From: JBEBSD01 sp040394475
GTDB lineage: Bacteria; Bacteroidota; Bacteroidia; Cytophagales; Spirosomataceae
Reading direction: 5' to 3'
Assembly: GCA_040394475.1 (NCBI GenBank)
Contig: JBEBSD010000041.1
Span: 1 to 54,395, forward strand
Length of the DNA stretch: 54,395 bases
Positions 17,603 to 26,341 of this stretch are shown one piece after another; within the stretch, counting starts at the first letter, position 1; each line of letters opens with the position of its first letter. Position numbers and translations under genes: made by a program. The notes beneath the pieces were generated by a model. That model did no database searches. It saw only the letters and a list, made by a program, of their open reading frames with translations, and was not told the DNA's origin.

Positions 17603-20600
17603 CTATCGTTTGATGATTTTATGTACAGAGTTGAAATGGCTGCTTTCAATACTCAGGATATAAATACCGGAAGCGAACGGAGCGATCGTCAGCTCTTCCT
17701 CTTTCAGAAATGAAAGTTTTTCCAGCACAGGAATACCCGCTGCATTGAGAAGCCTGATCGTTTTCCGGGAGGTATCCGGGAAGGTGACTTTCAAATGGCC
17801 TTCTGCAGGATTGGGCGCGACGATCACCTGCAAGGCAGGCTGTTCGGGGTTCCCGGTTATTACTTCTACAGTCACTATGTCCGGCTTTTCGACCGCGCCC
17901 GTGCCGCACCGGTTGGCCACACGGAGGAGCTTATAATACCGGGCAGGCGTTGTTTCCCTAAGGTAAACCGTATCGATGGCTGTGCCTGTATAGTAGCTTT
18001 CTGTGCCGATCGTACTGCCGATATCGTATTCCCACGGCCCGGTGCCGGTGAGCGCGACCACCAGCTTATACGTATTGGCCTCGTCCTGCAGGAGCGATTC
18101 CGACGCAAACCTTGCGGTAGCTTTGGCGCCGGGCGACAACGGGTATTCGTAGGCGCCGCTGCCCGTTCCCGGGTCGGAGGCCACTACCCGTACCCTATAT
18201 GGTTTCCCTGGAAAGAAATCACCGGGAATGCCTGCTTTCAATGGCGAGGTAGTGCCGGTCGTCGTAACCGACTCAAAATTCCGCCCGGTGGTATCCGAAA
18301 ATTGCACCGTCATGGTGTTGCCGGCCGAAAAGCTGCCCGTCTGGTCATAGTACACCAGGATCGCGTCGCCCAGGCAGAAGGCAGAATTTTCAAATGGCTC
18401 CCACTTGGTAACGGCTACCGTGCGTTCGCTCACCGGGTTGACCTCCACCGTGGCGCTTCCCGATTTTTTGCCTTCGCCGCAACCGTTATCTGCCGATACG
18501 AGCGAATAGGTGGTCGTTTGGGCGGGACTGACTTTTACATAAAATTCCGAATTGCCGCTGCCTCCGTAAAATGTGCCGGTCTGCCCATCGGATAGCCGGT
18601 AGTGGATGGCCTCGTTCACCGGTTTGTTGCTCCGGATCAGCAATCGGGCGCTTTCCCCAGGGTTAATGGTGGTATTGCCCGTAATCGAAACATCGACCTT
18701 GTTTTTGATCGTCACGGGAAGCGTTGTGGAAAGCGCATGACTCCTGACAACACAGCGTACCTTGTAAAAATCGCCGCTGAGACTTGCAGGTATTTTCAAT
18801 CGAATAGCGCCTGCTCTGAGGCGGGTAGAATCGAGGCCGGTGACTTTCCCGCTTTGCGTGTCCACAAGCTGAAAAACAATGTAGTCGTTTTCCAGCGTAG
18901 CGTCACCCTGCAGCTGGTATCGGACGCTCATATCGGTCCCCGCACAAGCCTCCTGCGCATCGTGCCATGCGCTCAGCACAGGATTGACTTTGACCGAAAC
19001 CTTACCCGACACCGGGCCATAGCCGCAACGGTTATAAACCGAAATCAGCGAGAAATCCTTTTGCTGCGTAGCCGAAATATAGCGCACGTAGGGGTTGTTG
19101 TCGGTCGTCTCCTTCCCGCTGTCTTCGTAGATCATCGTCCACGGAGCCGTCCCGGTGAAGCTGACAGAAGCGGAGATTGACTGGCCGGGGTTGAGGATAA
19201 TGGGTTCTTTTTCGGAAGAGGTAATAACAGCCGAGGGCGAAGCGCCGATCACGAGATCCACGCTGTTGGAAACGCTTCCTTCCGACGATACGACGCGCAT
19301 CTGGTAACGCCCCGTAGTTGTATGGGCCGGTACAGTAACCGTGAAGGCGCCTGACGCGGTGTTTTGTGCCAGGTCGGTAAATTCGGATGTCCCGTCCCGG
19401 GCGATTTGCAAAGTAAATGTCGCGTTCGAAGCATCTCCGCCAAGAATAACAAAGGGTACGGTAAGGCTGCCGCCCTGGCATGCCGACAGGGGGAACCCGC
19501 TTTCTCCCCTGGAGATGGCGATCCGGTAAGGCAGTACACGGATATAGGTCGTCAGGTTGGCAGGAAAACTCCCACACTGGTTGCGGACCGATTTCACTGT
19601 ATAGGCCGTGACGGTCCCGACGGGTGGATTCAGGGGCACATCATAACCGGTAGCAGCCAGCTCGTGCGTGTGATCGGTAACACCATCGGAATAAACCAGG
19701 TGGGAAATTCCCCCTTCCCGGGATGAAACCCGCAAGGTTACGCGTTGCCCCTGCAGGTATTCGACAGGTGAATCGGGAGTCCCCGCCGGGATGATTTCCA
19801 AACCGGAGGGCGGGGTCTGCATTTGTATTTCAAACGGATAAGTGGCAAGTTCGGGGCTTGTGGAAGTGATCCTGAATTTGAAATAGGCCACATGGGGCTG
19901 GCCAGTAGGCACCTTGACTTTGTAAGTGCCGTCCTTGCTTACCGTGGCTAATTTCTGGAACGTGCAGCAATCGGCATAGCCTTCTATGTGGAACTCATTA
20001 TCCGGGTGGAAGGTCCCGGTTTTCATAAACGTGATCTCGACGCTGTCTTGCCTGCAGATAACCTTGTCCAGCGGCTGCATATAAATTCCCGGCGGAGCGC
20101 TCACGGTATCGAACGTGATGTGCACCTCAGGGAGCTTTTCATTTTTAAAGCAAGTATTGCGGATCGACTTCAGTTTGAAATCCTGGCTCTTGTCGACGTA
20201 AAAACCGGGATGCCACGCTGTTCCCCCTCCCCCGATCTCGTAGATACGACCGGCAGTATCTTCTATCTCAAAGGGGCCCCTTCCACGCAATTCATAACTC
20301 AAACTTACCGTCGACGGTGCGTTGTATGTTAAAACCGATTGCGGAAGGACCACCATCTCCGGCATGCTGCTGATAACATAATAATAAGAAACAGCGGCCG
20401 ACTGATAAGTAGGATTCGTGGTGGAAATATAAAACGCGGAAATTTTATCGTAGCTGAGAGAGTAATCGACATTTTCGGGTAATACCGGGATGTCGAATTC
20501 CAGGTAATCACCTGATTTTTTAGCGGGGAATGAATAGGCAGTTTCATTGTTGATGATCGCATTCACATTAAAAGTAGTCGCTGCGTTGAATTCGACATTC

Positions 20601-21868
20601 GAAAGCATTTTAACCCTCGCCTGTGAACCTGCACAGAAAATATTGCCGTCCCCTCCGACCGGGTCCAGGGCGATGCCGGGTTTCACTGTCACCACCATCA
20701 CAGGACCGGATGCCGCATCCTGTGTGCCACAGCCGGTGGCCACACTTTTGACCGTATACGAGGTCGTTTTCTCCGGGCGCAGCTGTGCCTCGACATTGAT
20801 CTGCGTCGAAGATATCACCGTACCGTCCTGCAAGGTGGCCGAGTAAGGTGCAATTCCCGAAAAAGTAATCCCTACCGGCAGTGTTTCTCCTATCCCGATC
20901 GTTCTGCTAGGCGTATTAAGGGTGGCGCCGGACCACGGATAAACAACAAAACTGAAATCCGAATCGGTGCCCAGGAGCGCAGGGCTTTCCGTGACAATCC
21001 GCAGCTTGTATTCGCTTCTGTTGGTGAGATTGAACGTCATCGGGAAATTGGCTACCAGCACGTTATCTTCCAGCCGGGCCGGCACCTCCACCGTTTTCGC
21101 GTTCAACCGGTCGCCCTGGTACACCGCAATTCGCAACCGGTACCGGGTTCCTGCAGGTAACGCCGGACCGGAGGTAGCAAAGCTCACTCTGATCTCACTG
21201 CCTTCGCAGGCGGCCGCAGGCGATACGGATAGGGTTCTCAACGCGGTAGTATTGATCGTAGCGCTCACCTGGCCGCTTACCTGCATGGCGCCGCAGACGT
21301 TGTTCGCATGTGCAATGTAAAAGGGCGTGGTTACATTAACGCCCTTACGAATGTAATTATTAAAATAGCCGCCTGCCGCCGACGACAACGTAACGTAGGA
21401 GCTGTCGTTGAGGGTAACCGTGGCTGTACTCGAGCTGAATGCCGTGAACCTGAGCAGCAAATCTTCACCGGCATTGATCGTATCGGAATCGGCAAGGGCA
21501 AGGCTGACGATCCCCTTTGTATGGATAATTACATTGTACCAGTTGCTCTCCGTTTTCGGCGACGTCGTCACGATCCGTATTTGGACATAAGGCGGTATCG
21601 ACAGGCTGGAATCGGCATGGATCACTTCGATTTTACCATCCACCAGCTCTGCCGGAATTTCGGAAACGACAGGCAGGTTTTCTCCTTTCCTTATCTGTAC
21701 CGCAAATTTATTGTCCGCATTATACGTACCGTTAATAGTGACCTGGATCTTTTGAACTGCGTTCAGACAGGCTGTTTCAGGATAGGTAATGGCAATCGAA
21801 GGAGCTTGGGCAAACAGGGAAAAGCAGGAGGCAAAGGTCACTAAAACCGTGATAAAGGATTTTCTCAT
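17603..21868 (-). CDS. Giant repeat protein secreted by the type IX system (second of a tandem pair)
   Basis: A 1,421-residue paralogue of the downstream gene. It has a signal peptide (MRKSFITVLVTFASCFSLFAQ), seven two-cysteine Ig-like repeats (early Cys in ACLNA, ACEGS, FCAGS, ICRQD, ACQGG, ACAGT, FCLGD; late Cys in NVCGAM, TGCGTQ, NTCFKN, NQCGSF, NRCGYG, NGCGEG, NRCGTG), and a T9SS type A sorting domain from about residue 1345 (VIVAPNPAEGHL). Repeat n of this protein resembles repeat n of the paralogue more than its own other repeats: the third late Cys is CFK in both and the fifth is CGYG in both. The internal array therefore predates the gene duplication. It is the first gene of the two-gene unit; export to the surface is expected, ligand unknown. 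Confidence 0.9.
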   Translation of the reverse strand: MRKSFITVLVTFASCFSLFAQAPSIAITYPETACLNAVQKIQVTINGTYNADNKFAVQIRKGENLPVVSEIPAELVDGKIEVIHADSSLSIPPYVQIRIVTTSPKTESNWYNVIIHTKGIVSLALADSDTINAGEDLLLRFTAFSSSTATVTLNDSSYVTLSSAAGGYFNNYIRKGVNVTTPFYIAHANNVCGAMQVSGQVSATINTTALRTLSVSPAAACEGSEIRVSFATSGPALPAGTRYRLRIAVYQGDRLNAKTVEVPARLEDNVLVANFPMTFNLTNRSEYKLRIVTESPALLGTDSDFSFVVYPWSGATLNTPSRTIGIGETLPVGITFSGIAPYSATLQDGTVISSTQINVEAQLRPEKTTSYTVKSVATGCGTQDAASGPVMVVTVKPGIALDPVGGDGNIFCAGSQARVKMLSNVEFNAATTFNVNAIINNETAYSFPAKKSGDYLEFDIPVLPENVDYSLSYDKISAFYISTTNPTYQSAAVSYYYVISSMPEMVVLPQSVLTYNAPSTVSLSYELRGRGPFEIEDTAGRIYEIGGGGTAWHPGFYVDKSQDFKLKSIRNTCFKNEKLPEVHITFDTVSAPPGIYMQPLDKVICRQDSVEITFMKTGTFHPDNEFHIEGYADCCTFQKLATVSKDGTYKVKVPTGQPHVAYFKFRITSTSPELATYPFEIQMQTPPSGLEIIPAGTPDSPVEYLQGQRVTLRVSSREGGISHLVYSDGVTDHTHELAATGYDVPLNPPVGTVTAYTVKSVRNQCGSFPANLTTYIRVLPYRIAISRGESGFPLSACQGGSLTVPFVILGGDASNATFTLQIARDGTSEFTDLAQNTASGAFTVTVPAHTTTGRYQMRVVSSEGSVSNSVDLVIGASPSAVITSSEKEPIILNPGQSISASVSFTGTAPWTMIYEDSGKETTDNNPYVRYISATQQKDFSLISVYNRCGYGPVSGKVSVKVNPVLSAWHDAQEACAGTDMSVRYQLQGDATLENDYIVFQLVDTQSGKVTGLDSTRLRAGAIRLKIPASLSGDFYKVRCVVRSHALSTTLPVTIKNKVDVSITGNTTINPGESARLLIRSNKPVNEAIHYRLSDGQTGTFYGGSGNSEFYVKVSPAQTTTYSLVSADNGCGEGKKSGSATVEVNPVSERTVAVTKWEPFENSAFCLGDAILVYYDQTGSFSAGNTMTVQFSDTTGRNFESVTTTGTTSPLKAGIPGDFFPGKPYRVRVVASDPGTGSGAYEYPLSPGAKATARFASESLLQDEANTYKLVVALTGTGPWEYDIGSTIGTESYYTGTAIDTVYLRETTPARYYKLLRVANRCGTGAVEKPDIVTVEVITGNPEQPALQVIVAPNPAEGHLKVTFPDTSRKTIRLLNAAGIPVLEKLSFLKEEELTIAPFASGIYILSIESSHFNSVHKIIKR

Positions 21869-21982
21869 AACAAATCATAGAGGCGATCCCAAATTTAGTG
21901 AAAATGTCTGAATCCTGCCACCCCGCTGCAGGAACTGCCGGGTTATAGTCGGGGTACTGCTGTCGAAGGCATGCGGATGTTA

Positions 21983-21995
21983 AGCCACGAATTCA
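21983..21995. repeat. Half copy of the CCACGAAT repeat family
   Basis: AGCCACGAATTCA matches the left arm of the interspersed repeat at 8555-8597; no right arm follows. It lies between the T9SS pair and the thioredoxin-like gene. Confidence 0.5.
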
Positions 21996-22015
21996 TAATT
22001 TCAGAGCCCTTCCTC

Positions 22016-22699
22016 TCACCGATGGGATAATAACCGGTCAATGATGGGTTTGGCGGTATCGTAGGGATCTTTCGTATAGCCCGTCCAGGCTTTCACAACT
22101 TTTCCCTGCTGATCTACAATATAGGTGGTAGGATACCCCGCGAATTTAAATTCTTTCGCAATGTTTCCCGAATTCGGGACAATATCGAACAGGAATTTAC
22201 CTGTGTTCAGGTACGTGGGCTTCAAAGCTTGTTCGCTATCACTGGCAAACCCGATAAACAGTACATCCCTGCCTTTAAATTCATTGTATAGCTTATTCAG
22301 AGCGGGCATCTCAGCGACACAGGGAGCACAGCTTTTGAACCAGAAATTAAGCACGAGTACTTTTCCCCGTAAGTCCGGATCATTACACCCATCCCCGTTA
22401 AGGGTCGTAAAATCCAACCTTGGAATTGATTGTCCTTTTATACATTCCGCCCATTCATCGTATACGATCTGAATTTTTGAACGACTGGAATTAGACAAGT
22501 AATTCAAACCCAACTTTCTGGAAGAATTGCTTTCGTATAGCTGCTGAAACGATTCATACAGCTTTGACGCACATGGTTCGAAAGCGGTGCTCTGTGCTTT
22601 AGCGGTTAGTGACACAACCACAATTGTGAAACACAACAGGTATTGACTAATCCTGGCTTTAGCTTGAGTTTCTAAGATAAGAAAACGGAACAATAGCAT
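22016..22699 (-). CDS. TlpA/ResA-like thioredoxin-fold protein
   Basis: A 227-residue exported protein. The N-terminus has a hydrophobic signal or anchor (about residues 17-35, ending TAKA). After a roughly 60-residue helical linker comes a thioredoxin fold with the redox motif CAPC (residues 124-127, in NFWFKSCAPCVAEMP) and the cis-Pro loop GYPTTYIVD. These match the AhpC/TSA-TlpA family, which reduces disulfides in periplasmic proteins, for example in cytochrome c maturation. The neighbouring T9SS proteins are rich in probable disulfides, but a link is only suggestive. The gene appears monocistronic; no terminator was recognised. Confidence 0.9.
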   Translation of the reverse strand: MLLFRFLILETQAKARISQYLLCFTIVVVSLTAKAQSTAFEPCASKLYESFQQLYESNSSRKLGLNYLSNSSRSKIQIVYDEWAECIKGQSIPRLDFTTLNGDGCNDPDLRGKVLVLNFWFKSCAPCVAEMPALNKLYNEFKGRDVLFIGFASDSEQALKPTYLNTGKFLFDIVPNSGNIAKEFKFAGYPTTYIVDQQGKVVKAWTGYTKDPYDTAKPIIDRLLSHR

Positions 22700-22773
22700 C
22701 GGAATAATAGTTTACAGGCAAATCTATCCAGTGGGAAAGGAGCGAAAGAGCGGCCGACCTGTGGCGATTGGAA

Positions 22774-23073
22774 TCACAAGAACGTCAGCCCTATTCGCTT
22801 GTTCAGACCTTGCTCAAAAATCCGGATTAAAGTCGAGAGCTGAATGTTTACTTTCCCGTTTTCGAGCTTGGAAATGTAGCTCTTTTTGGTGCCTGCTTTT
22901 TCAGCCAGTTGTTGCTGCGTCAGGTTGGCTTCCTTCCGGGCCGCTTTCAACATTTCGCTAACAATGAACATTTGTGCGGATTCCTCGTATTTATTCCGGC
23001 TTTCTGTCCCGATTTTTCCGTGTTCGAGCTCGATCAGTTCGTCGAATGTCTGTATGTTCTGATAGTTTTTCAT
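22774..23073 (-). CDS. higA: HigA-like antitoxin, XRE family
   Basis: A 99-residue DNA-binding antitoxin. The C-terminal half is a clear XRE HTH (KAARKEANLTQQQLAEKAG, then KSYISKLENGKVNIQLSTL). The N-terminal half is a short acidic arm that usually contacts the toxin. Its ATG overlaps the toxin stop codon by four bases (ATGA), so translation is coupled. In this family the antitoxin also represses the operon. Toxin-first order is typical of higBA. Confidence 0.88.
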   Translation of the reverse strand: MKNYQNIQTFDELIELEHGKIGTESRNKYEESAQMFIVSEMLKAARKEANLTQQQLAEKAGTKKSYISKLENGKVNIQLSTLIRIFEQGLNKRIGLTFL

Positions 23074-23414
23074 GATTCCCTTTTTTTACTGTCGAAATAC
23101 TCCTTCATCAATCGTACCGCTTTATCGATCTCGTTTTGCGGTGTTTTTTGGGTCTTTTTTTGAAACCCGTTGAAAAGTACTACAAGACGCCCTTCATCAA
23201 AACAGCAGAAAACCCGGTAGATATCCGACCTGTATTCAATCCGGATTTCATAAATCCCGTCCGTTCCGGTCAGATGCTTCAAGAACTTTTCTGGCACCTT
23301 GTCAACCTGTTTAATCAACTCAAGGACATATTGAATTTTCTCTTTAACCTTGTCGTCCTGGATCCGGTAGAATTCAATAAAGTACTTCTCATAGAAGATA
23401 ATTTTTCTGGCCAT
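23070..23414 (-). CDS. higB: HigB-like toxin, RelE/ParE superfamily
   Basis: A 114-residue basic protein of the RelE superfamily, whose HigB members cut mRNA on the ribosome. Typical family features are the segment KFLKHLTGTDGIYEIRIEYRSDIYRVFCCFDEGRLVVLFNGFQKKTQKTP split over two strands: the GIYEIR and YRVFCCF strands, and the conserved FxKKTxKTP motif near the C-terminus. It is the first gene of the pair and overlaps the antitoxin start. No frame damage is visible, so the module looks functional. Confidence 0.88.
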   Translation of the reverse strand: MARKIIFYEKYFIEFYRIQDDKVKEKIQYVLELIKQVDKVPEKFLKHLTGTDGIYEIRIEYRSDIYRVFCCFDEGRLVVLFNGFQKKTQKTPQNEIDKAVRLMKEYFDSKKRES

Positions 23415-23634
23415 GCAGCAAAGTTACCTCAGAAGATAACATTTTCAAATAACCAAAGGTTCATTCGGGAGGCTTTCCGTGGCATTCACGCATTCATCAT
23501 TCAGAGACAGGGTATCAAGGCGTTAATACCCTATAAACCTGCTTTTTCCCACTTTCCTCAATGCACAGCAAGCATACCGGGCTCTCCTCAAAGTAAGATG
23601 AGATATTGCTCCCTTTTGTTTACCAAATCCCCGG

Positions 23635-23693
23635 TTTGCATACAACCTTCAGGACTTTGCATACAGCCGTGTATGGCATCCTTCCGAACTTTG
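23635..23693 (+). promoter_or_regulatory. AraC-type direct-repeat operator and promoter of the aldo/keto reductase gene
   Basis: Two perfect copies of TTTGCATACA (23635-23644 and 23656-23665) are spaced exactly 21 bp start to start, the two-helical-turn geometry of AraC-family activators. Twenty nucleotides after the second copy lies GAACTTTG (23686-23693), one mismatch from the -7 consensus TAnnTTTG. The motif is shared with the heme locus at 45152-45203. The AraC gene at 24789 is the nearest candidate binder. Confidence 0.55.
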
Positions 23694-23710
23694 AGCTTTC
23701 AAACTTATGT

Positions 23711-24718
23711 ATGATGGAAATGAAGAAAATTGCATTGGGAAGCCAGGGCTTGGTTGTACCAGCCATTGGCCTGGGTTGTATGGGTATGACCGGCTTTGAA
23801 GAAGGAAACATGTACGGTGAAGCCGATGAAACGGAAGCGATCGCGACCATTCACCGGTCACTTGAATTGGGTGGTAACTTTCTGGACACGGCAGACCTGT
23901 ATGGCCCGCTAAAAAACGAGCAGCTTATTGCGAAAGCGGTCGGCAATGATCGTGACCAATATATCATCGCTACCAAATTCGGCTGGGAAATTGATGACGC
24001 CAACAAGGTGACCTGGGCGATTAACGGCAAAAAGGAATATGTAAAAAAGGCATTGGAGCGCTCCCTGAAAAACCTTCAAACCGATTACATCGACTTGTAC
24101 TACATGCACCGCCTTGATAAAAGTACACCTGTTGAAGAAACGGTCCAGGCGATGAGTGACCTGGTGAAAGAAGGAAAGGTGCGCTACATCGGCTTATCGG
24201 AAGTATCGTCGGAAACGGTAAAAAGAGCTCATGCCGTGCACCCGGTTACCGCAGTACAAAGCGAGTACTCCCTGTTTGAGCGGACTGTGGAAGAACGGGG
24301 CATACTGCAAACGTTAAATGAGCTGGGTATTGGCTTCGTGGCCTACTCTCCGCTGGGCCGCGGGTTCCTGTCAGGGCAAATCCGTACAATTGATGATTTA
24401 CCTGAGAACGACTTCCGACGGGCGATACCCCGCTTTCAGGAGGCCCATTTCTACAAAAACATCGAATTGGTTAAGGCGATTGAAACATTGGCGACAGCGA
24501 AAAACGTCACCTCTTCCCAATTGGCACTGGCCTGGATGATAAGCAAGGACATTGTACCGATCCCCGGGACCAAACGGAGAAAATACCTGGAGCAGAACAT
24601 AGCGGCCGCTTCCATCCCATTAAACGAGGCTGACCTGTCGAAACTGGAAAGTATTGTGCCGTTGGGTACGGATACCGGAAATCCATACGACGAGTTTAGC
24701 ATGGGGCTTATTGATTAG
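23711..24718 (+). CDS. Aldo/keto reductase
   Basis: A 335-residue NADPH-dependent (alpha/beta)8 barrel oxidoreductase acting on carbonyl compounds. The frame is open further upstream, but homologous sequence begins at MKKIALGSQG, so ATG 23711 (MMEMKK) or 23720 is the start. The catalytic tetrad is visible: Asp and Tyr in FLDTADLYG, Lys in IIATKFGW, His in YYMHRLD. The cofactor-binding end is IPGTKRRKYLEQNIAA. It resembles the YajO/YghZ-like group often annotated as general aldehyde or sugar reductases; the natural substrate is unknown. A phased direct-repeat operator precedes it and an AraC gene follows on the same strand after a hairpin. Confidence 0.93.
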   Translation: MMEMKKIALGSQGLVVPAIGLGCMGMTGFEEGNMYGEADETEAIATIHRSLELGGNFLDTADLYGPLKNEQLIAKAVGNDRDQYIIATKFGWEIDDANKVTWAINGKKEYVKKALERSLKNLQTDYIDLYYMHRLDKSTPVEETVQAMSDLVKEGKVRYIGLSEVSSETVKRAHAVHPVTAVQSEYSLFERTVEERGILQTLNELGIGFVAYSPLGRGFLSGQIRTIDDLPENDFRRAIPRFQEAHFYKNIELVKAIETLATAKNVTSSQLALAWMISKDIVPIPGTKRRKYLEQNIAAASIPLNEADLSKLESIVPLGTDTGNPYDEFSMGLID

Positions 24719-24725
24719 TTTTATC

Positions 24726-24756
24726 AACGGCTGCATTTTTTTGGGGTGCAGCCGTT
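24726..24756 (+). terminator. Hairpin between aldo/keto reductase and AraC genes
   Basis: AACGGCTGCA (24726-24735) and TGCAGCCGTT (24747-24756) form a perfect 10-bp stem around an 11-nt loop (TTTTTTTGGGG), 8 nt after the reductase stop codon. An AT-rich tail follows, without a long T run, so termination is likely but not certain. Confidence 0.65.
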
Positions 24757-24788
24757 ATATTAATGACTTTTATTTTTATTCCTATGTT

Positions 24789-25685
24789 ATGAACACCATC
24801 AGATCTGTTTCGGAATTCCACCGCCTGTTATCCCTGCCCGAGCCCAGACATCCGCTGGTGAGCGTTATTAACCTCGCTGAAAGTGTTTTCCTGGAAGATG
24901 ATGTCTGGAAAGGTTTTGTAAACCGGTTTTACTGCGTTGCCTTAAAAAGAGACGCGAAGGGTAAGGTGAGGTATGGGCAGCAGCATTATGACTATGATAA
25001 GGGCGTACTGAGCTTTACGGCTCCCAACCAGGTACAGTACCTGGATTTACAAACCGTCGAATGCGGAGCGGGCTACCTGCTGATCTTCCATCCTGACTTT
25101 TTACTTAAGCATTCCCTGGCAACCACTATTCACACCTATGGATTCTTCTCTTATGCAGTAAATGAAGCATTACATCTCTCTGCTCAGGAAGAGGACGACC
25201 TTATTACCATACTGGCGAAAATTGACCAGGAATGCGTACATATTGACAGGCATACCCAGGAGATCGTCCTATCGCATATTGAGCTGCTGCTCAACTACTC
25301 CAGGCGTTTTTATGAGCGCCAATTCATCACGCGAAAAAACAACCACCACCAGCTCCTTGTCAAGTTTGAACAATTGGTGGATCATTATTTTGAAAATGAC
25401 AATGCCGCTCACCAGGGACTGCTGACGGTACAACGGATTGCGGGGCTGATGAACTTGTCGCCCAGCTACCTGAGTGATCTGTTGCGTTTGCATACCGGTC
25501 AGAGCACCCAACAGCATATCCATGACAAGCTGATTCAAAAAGCCAAAGAAAAACTCTCCGCCACAAACTTATCGGTTAGCGAAATTGCTTACACGCTGGG
25601 CTTTGAACATGCGCAATCTTTTAGTACGCTTTTCAAAAAGAAAGCGAAAATGTCGCCATTGGTATTCCGGCAAACGTTTAACTGA
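24789..25685 (+). CDS. AraC family transcriptional regulator
   Basis: A 298-residue regulator from ATG 24789; the frame extends upstream but would overlap the reductase and terminator. The N-terminal part (about 1-170) is a cupin-like effector-binding region. The C-terminal 100 residues hold two HTHs: LLTVQRIAGLMNLSPSYLSDL, then LSVSEIAYTLGFEHAQSFSTL, the second matching the AraC signature. It probably regulates the preceding aldo/keto reductase, a common pairing in Bacteroidota, through the 21-bp phased repeats at 23635-23665. The stop codon is followed directly by a 19-bp tandem duplication. Confidence 0.92.
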   Translation: MNTIRSVSEFHRLLSLPEPRHPLVSVINLAESVFLEDDVWKGFVNRFYCVALKRDAKGKVRYGQQHYDYDKGVLSFTAPNQVQYLDLQTVECGAGYLLIFHPDFLLKHSLATTIHTYGFFSYAVNEALHLSAQEEDDLITILAKIDQECVHIDRHTQEIVLSHIELLLNYSRRFYERQFITRKNNHHQLLVKFEQLVDHYFENDNAAHQGLLTVQRIAGLMNLSPSYLSDLLRLHTGQSTQQHIHDKLIQKAKEKLSATNLSVSEIAYTLGFEHAQSFSTLFKKKAKMSPLVFRQTFN

Positions 25686-25723
25686 TCAATGGGTGTACTT
25701 CGCCTCAATGGGTGTACTTCGCC
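25686..25723. repeat. Perfect 19-bp tandem duplication
   Basis: TCAATGGGTGTACTTCGCC occurs twice head to tail with no mismatch, starting on the base after the AraC stop codon. Confidence 0.9.
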
Positions 25724-25762
25724 GCGCTGCTCTCCCTCGTCTGACGATGGAAAGGGATATCG

Positions 25763-25832
25763 GGTCTGCGCGACCCGGTCTGCGCGACCCGGTCTACGCG
25801 ACCCGGTCTGCGAGACGCGGTCTACGCGACCC
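25763..25832. repeat. 14-bp GC-rich tandem array, consensus GGTCTGCGCGACCC (5 units)
   Basis: Five contiguous 14-bp units: two identical, two with TACG for TGCG, one with GAGACGC. Each unit has GGTC and GACC ends able to pair as a mini-hairpin. A similar single string (GTCTGCGGGACGC) lies near 31790. Confidence 0.85.
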
Positions 25833-25844
25833 GGTAGGAATTTC

Positions 25845-25916
25845 AGCCACGAATTCACCGCGCGGTTGGTACGCCGCAGCGGGACCGTGAATTACCTTAG
25901 TTGTGCATGCGCGGCG
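25845..25916. repeat. Degenerate copy of the CCACGAAT repeat family
   Basis: The left arm AGCCACGAATTCACCG is intact; the right arm (TTGTGCATGCGCGGC) is diverged and lies about 40 nt further away than in the best copy, with GC-rich sequence between. Confidence 0.5.
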
Positions 25917-25952
25917 ACCTTCCCTTCAACCGGTTCCGGTGGCCGGCAAATT

Positions 25953-26333
25953 CTAGGGTAGCTGCATAAAACTTGCACCAATCACTTTCAAGTTGTCGTC
26001 AAAGCGTTTCCAAACCCTGAAATAGCGAAATTTTCCTTCTAACGGCGTTCCCATCATTTTTCCTTTCGCTGTCATCGTAACGATGGAAAGTGCAGTGTCG
26101 CCCGTTATTTTAATGTCGTCAATTTCTGTTGAAGCGTCTTCAATAATCATTGTTTTCGCTCTATGGGAGTTTAAGTCCATTTCTTTCGTTACAATTTGCC
26201 CTGTCGGTGCAACTGCAATCAGGTCATCGTGCAATAGTTGGTCAAGAATGGCCACGTTACTTACAAGTTGAGCCGAAAAAAGTTTGTTCTCTGCTTCAAC
26301 AACATTTTCTCTCGTAATTTCTCTTTTGTCCAT
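25953..26333 (-). CDS. NTF2-like (DUF4440-type) protein
   Basis: A 126-residue single-domain protein with the NTF2-like cone fold pattern: N-terminal helices (VVEAENKLFSAQLVSN, DQLLHDDLIAVAPTG), then strands with DDIKITGDTALSIVTMTAKG and FRYFRVWKRFDDNLKVIGASF. Such SnoaL/DUF4440 proteins bind small molecules or act as minor enzymes; no catalytic residue can be assigned. No signal peptide. It follows the damaged membrane gene by 8 nt on the same strand, so the two were probably cotranscribed. Confidence 0.85.
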   Translation of the reverse strand: MDKREITRENVVEAENKLFSAQLVSNVAILDQLLHDDLIAVAPTGQIVTKEMDLNSHRAKTMIIEDASTEIDDIKITGDTALSIVTMTAKGKMMGTPLEGKFRYFRVWKRFDDNLKVIGASFMQLP

Positions 26334-26341
26334 ATGCTAAT

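Noticed and set aside
17795..18595. 266-codon plus-strand open frame within a T9SS gene
   Set aside because: It lies wholly opposite a repeat protein whose domains and cysteine pattern are intact; its translation resembles no protein.
23606..23710. N-terminal extension of the aldo/keto reductase
   Set aside because: It covers the phased operator repeats and the -7 element, and the family starts at the KKIALGSQG segment.
24654..24788. N-terminal extension of the AraC gene
   Set aside because: It would overlap the reductase coding end and run through the terminator hairpin; ATG 24789 fits AraC family length.
25763..25832. Possible CRISPR-like array
   Set aside because: Units are 14 bp and directly adjacent with no spacers; no cas gene is in the window. 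The heptad arrays fail for the same reason.
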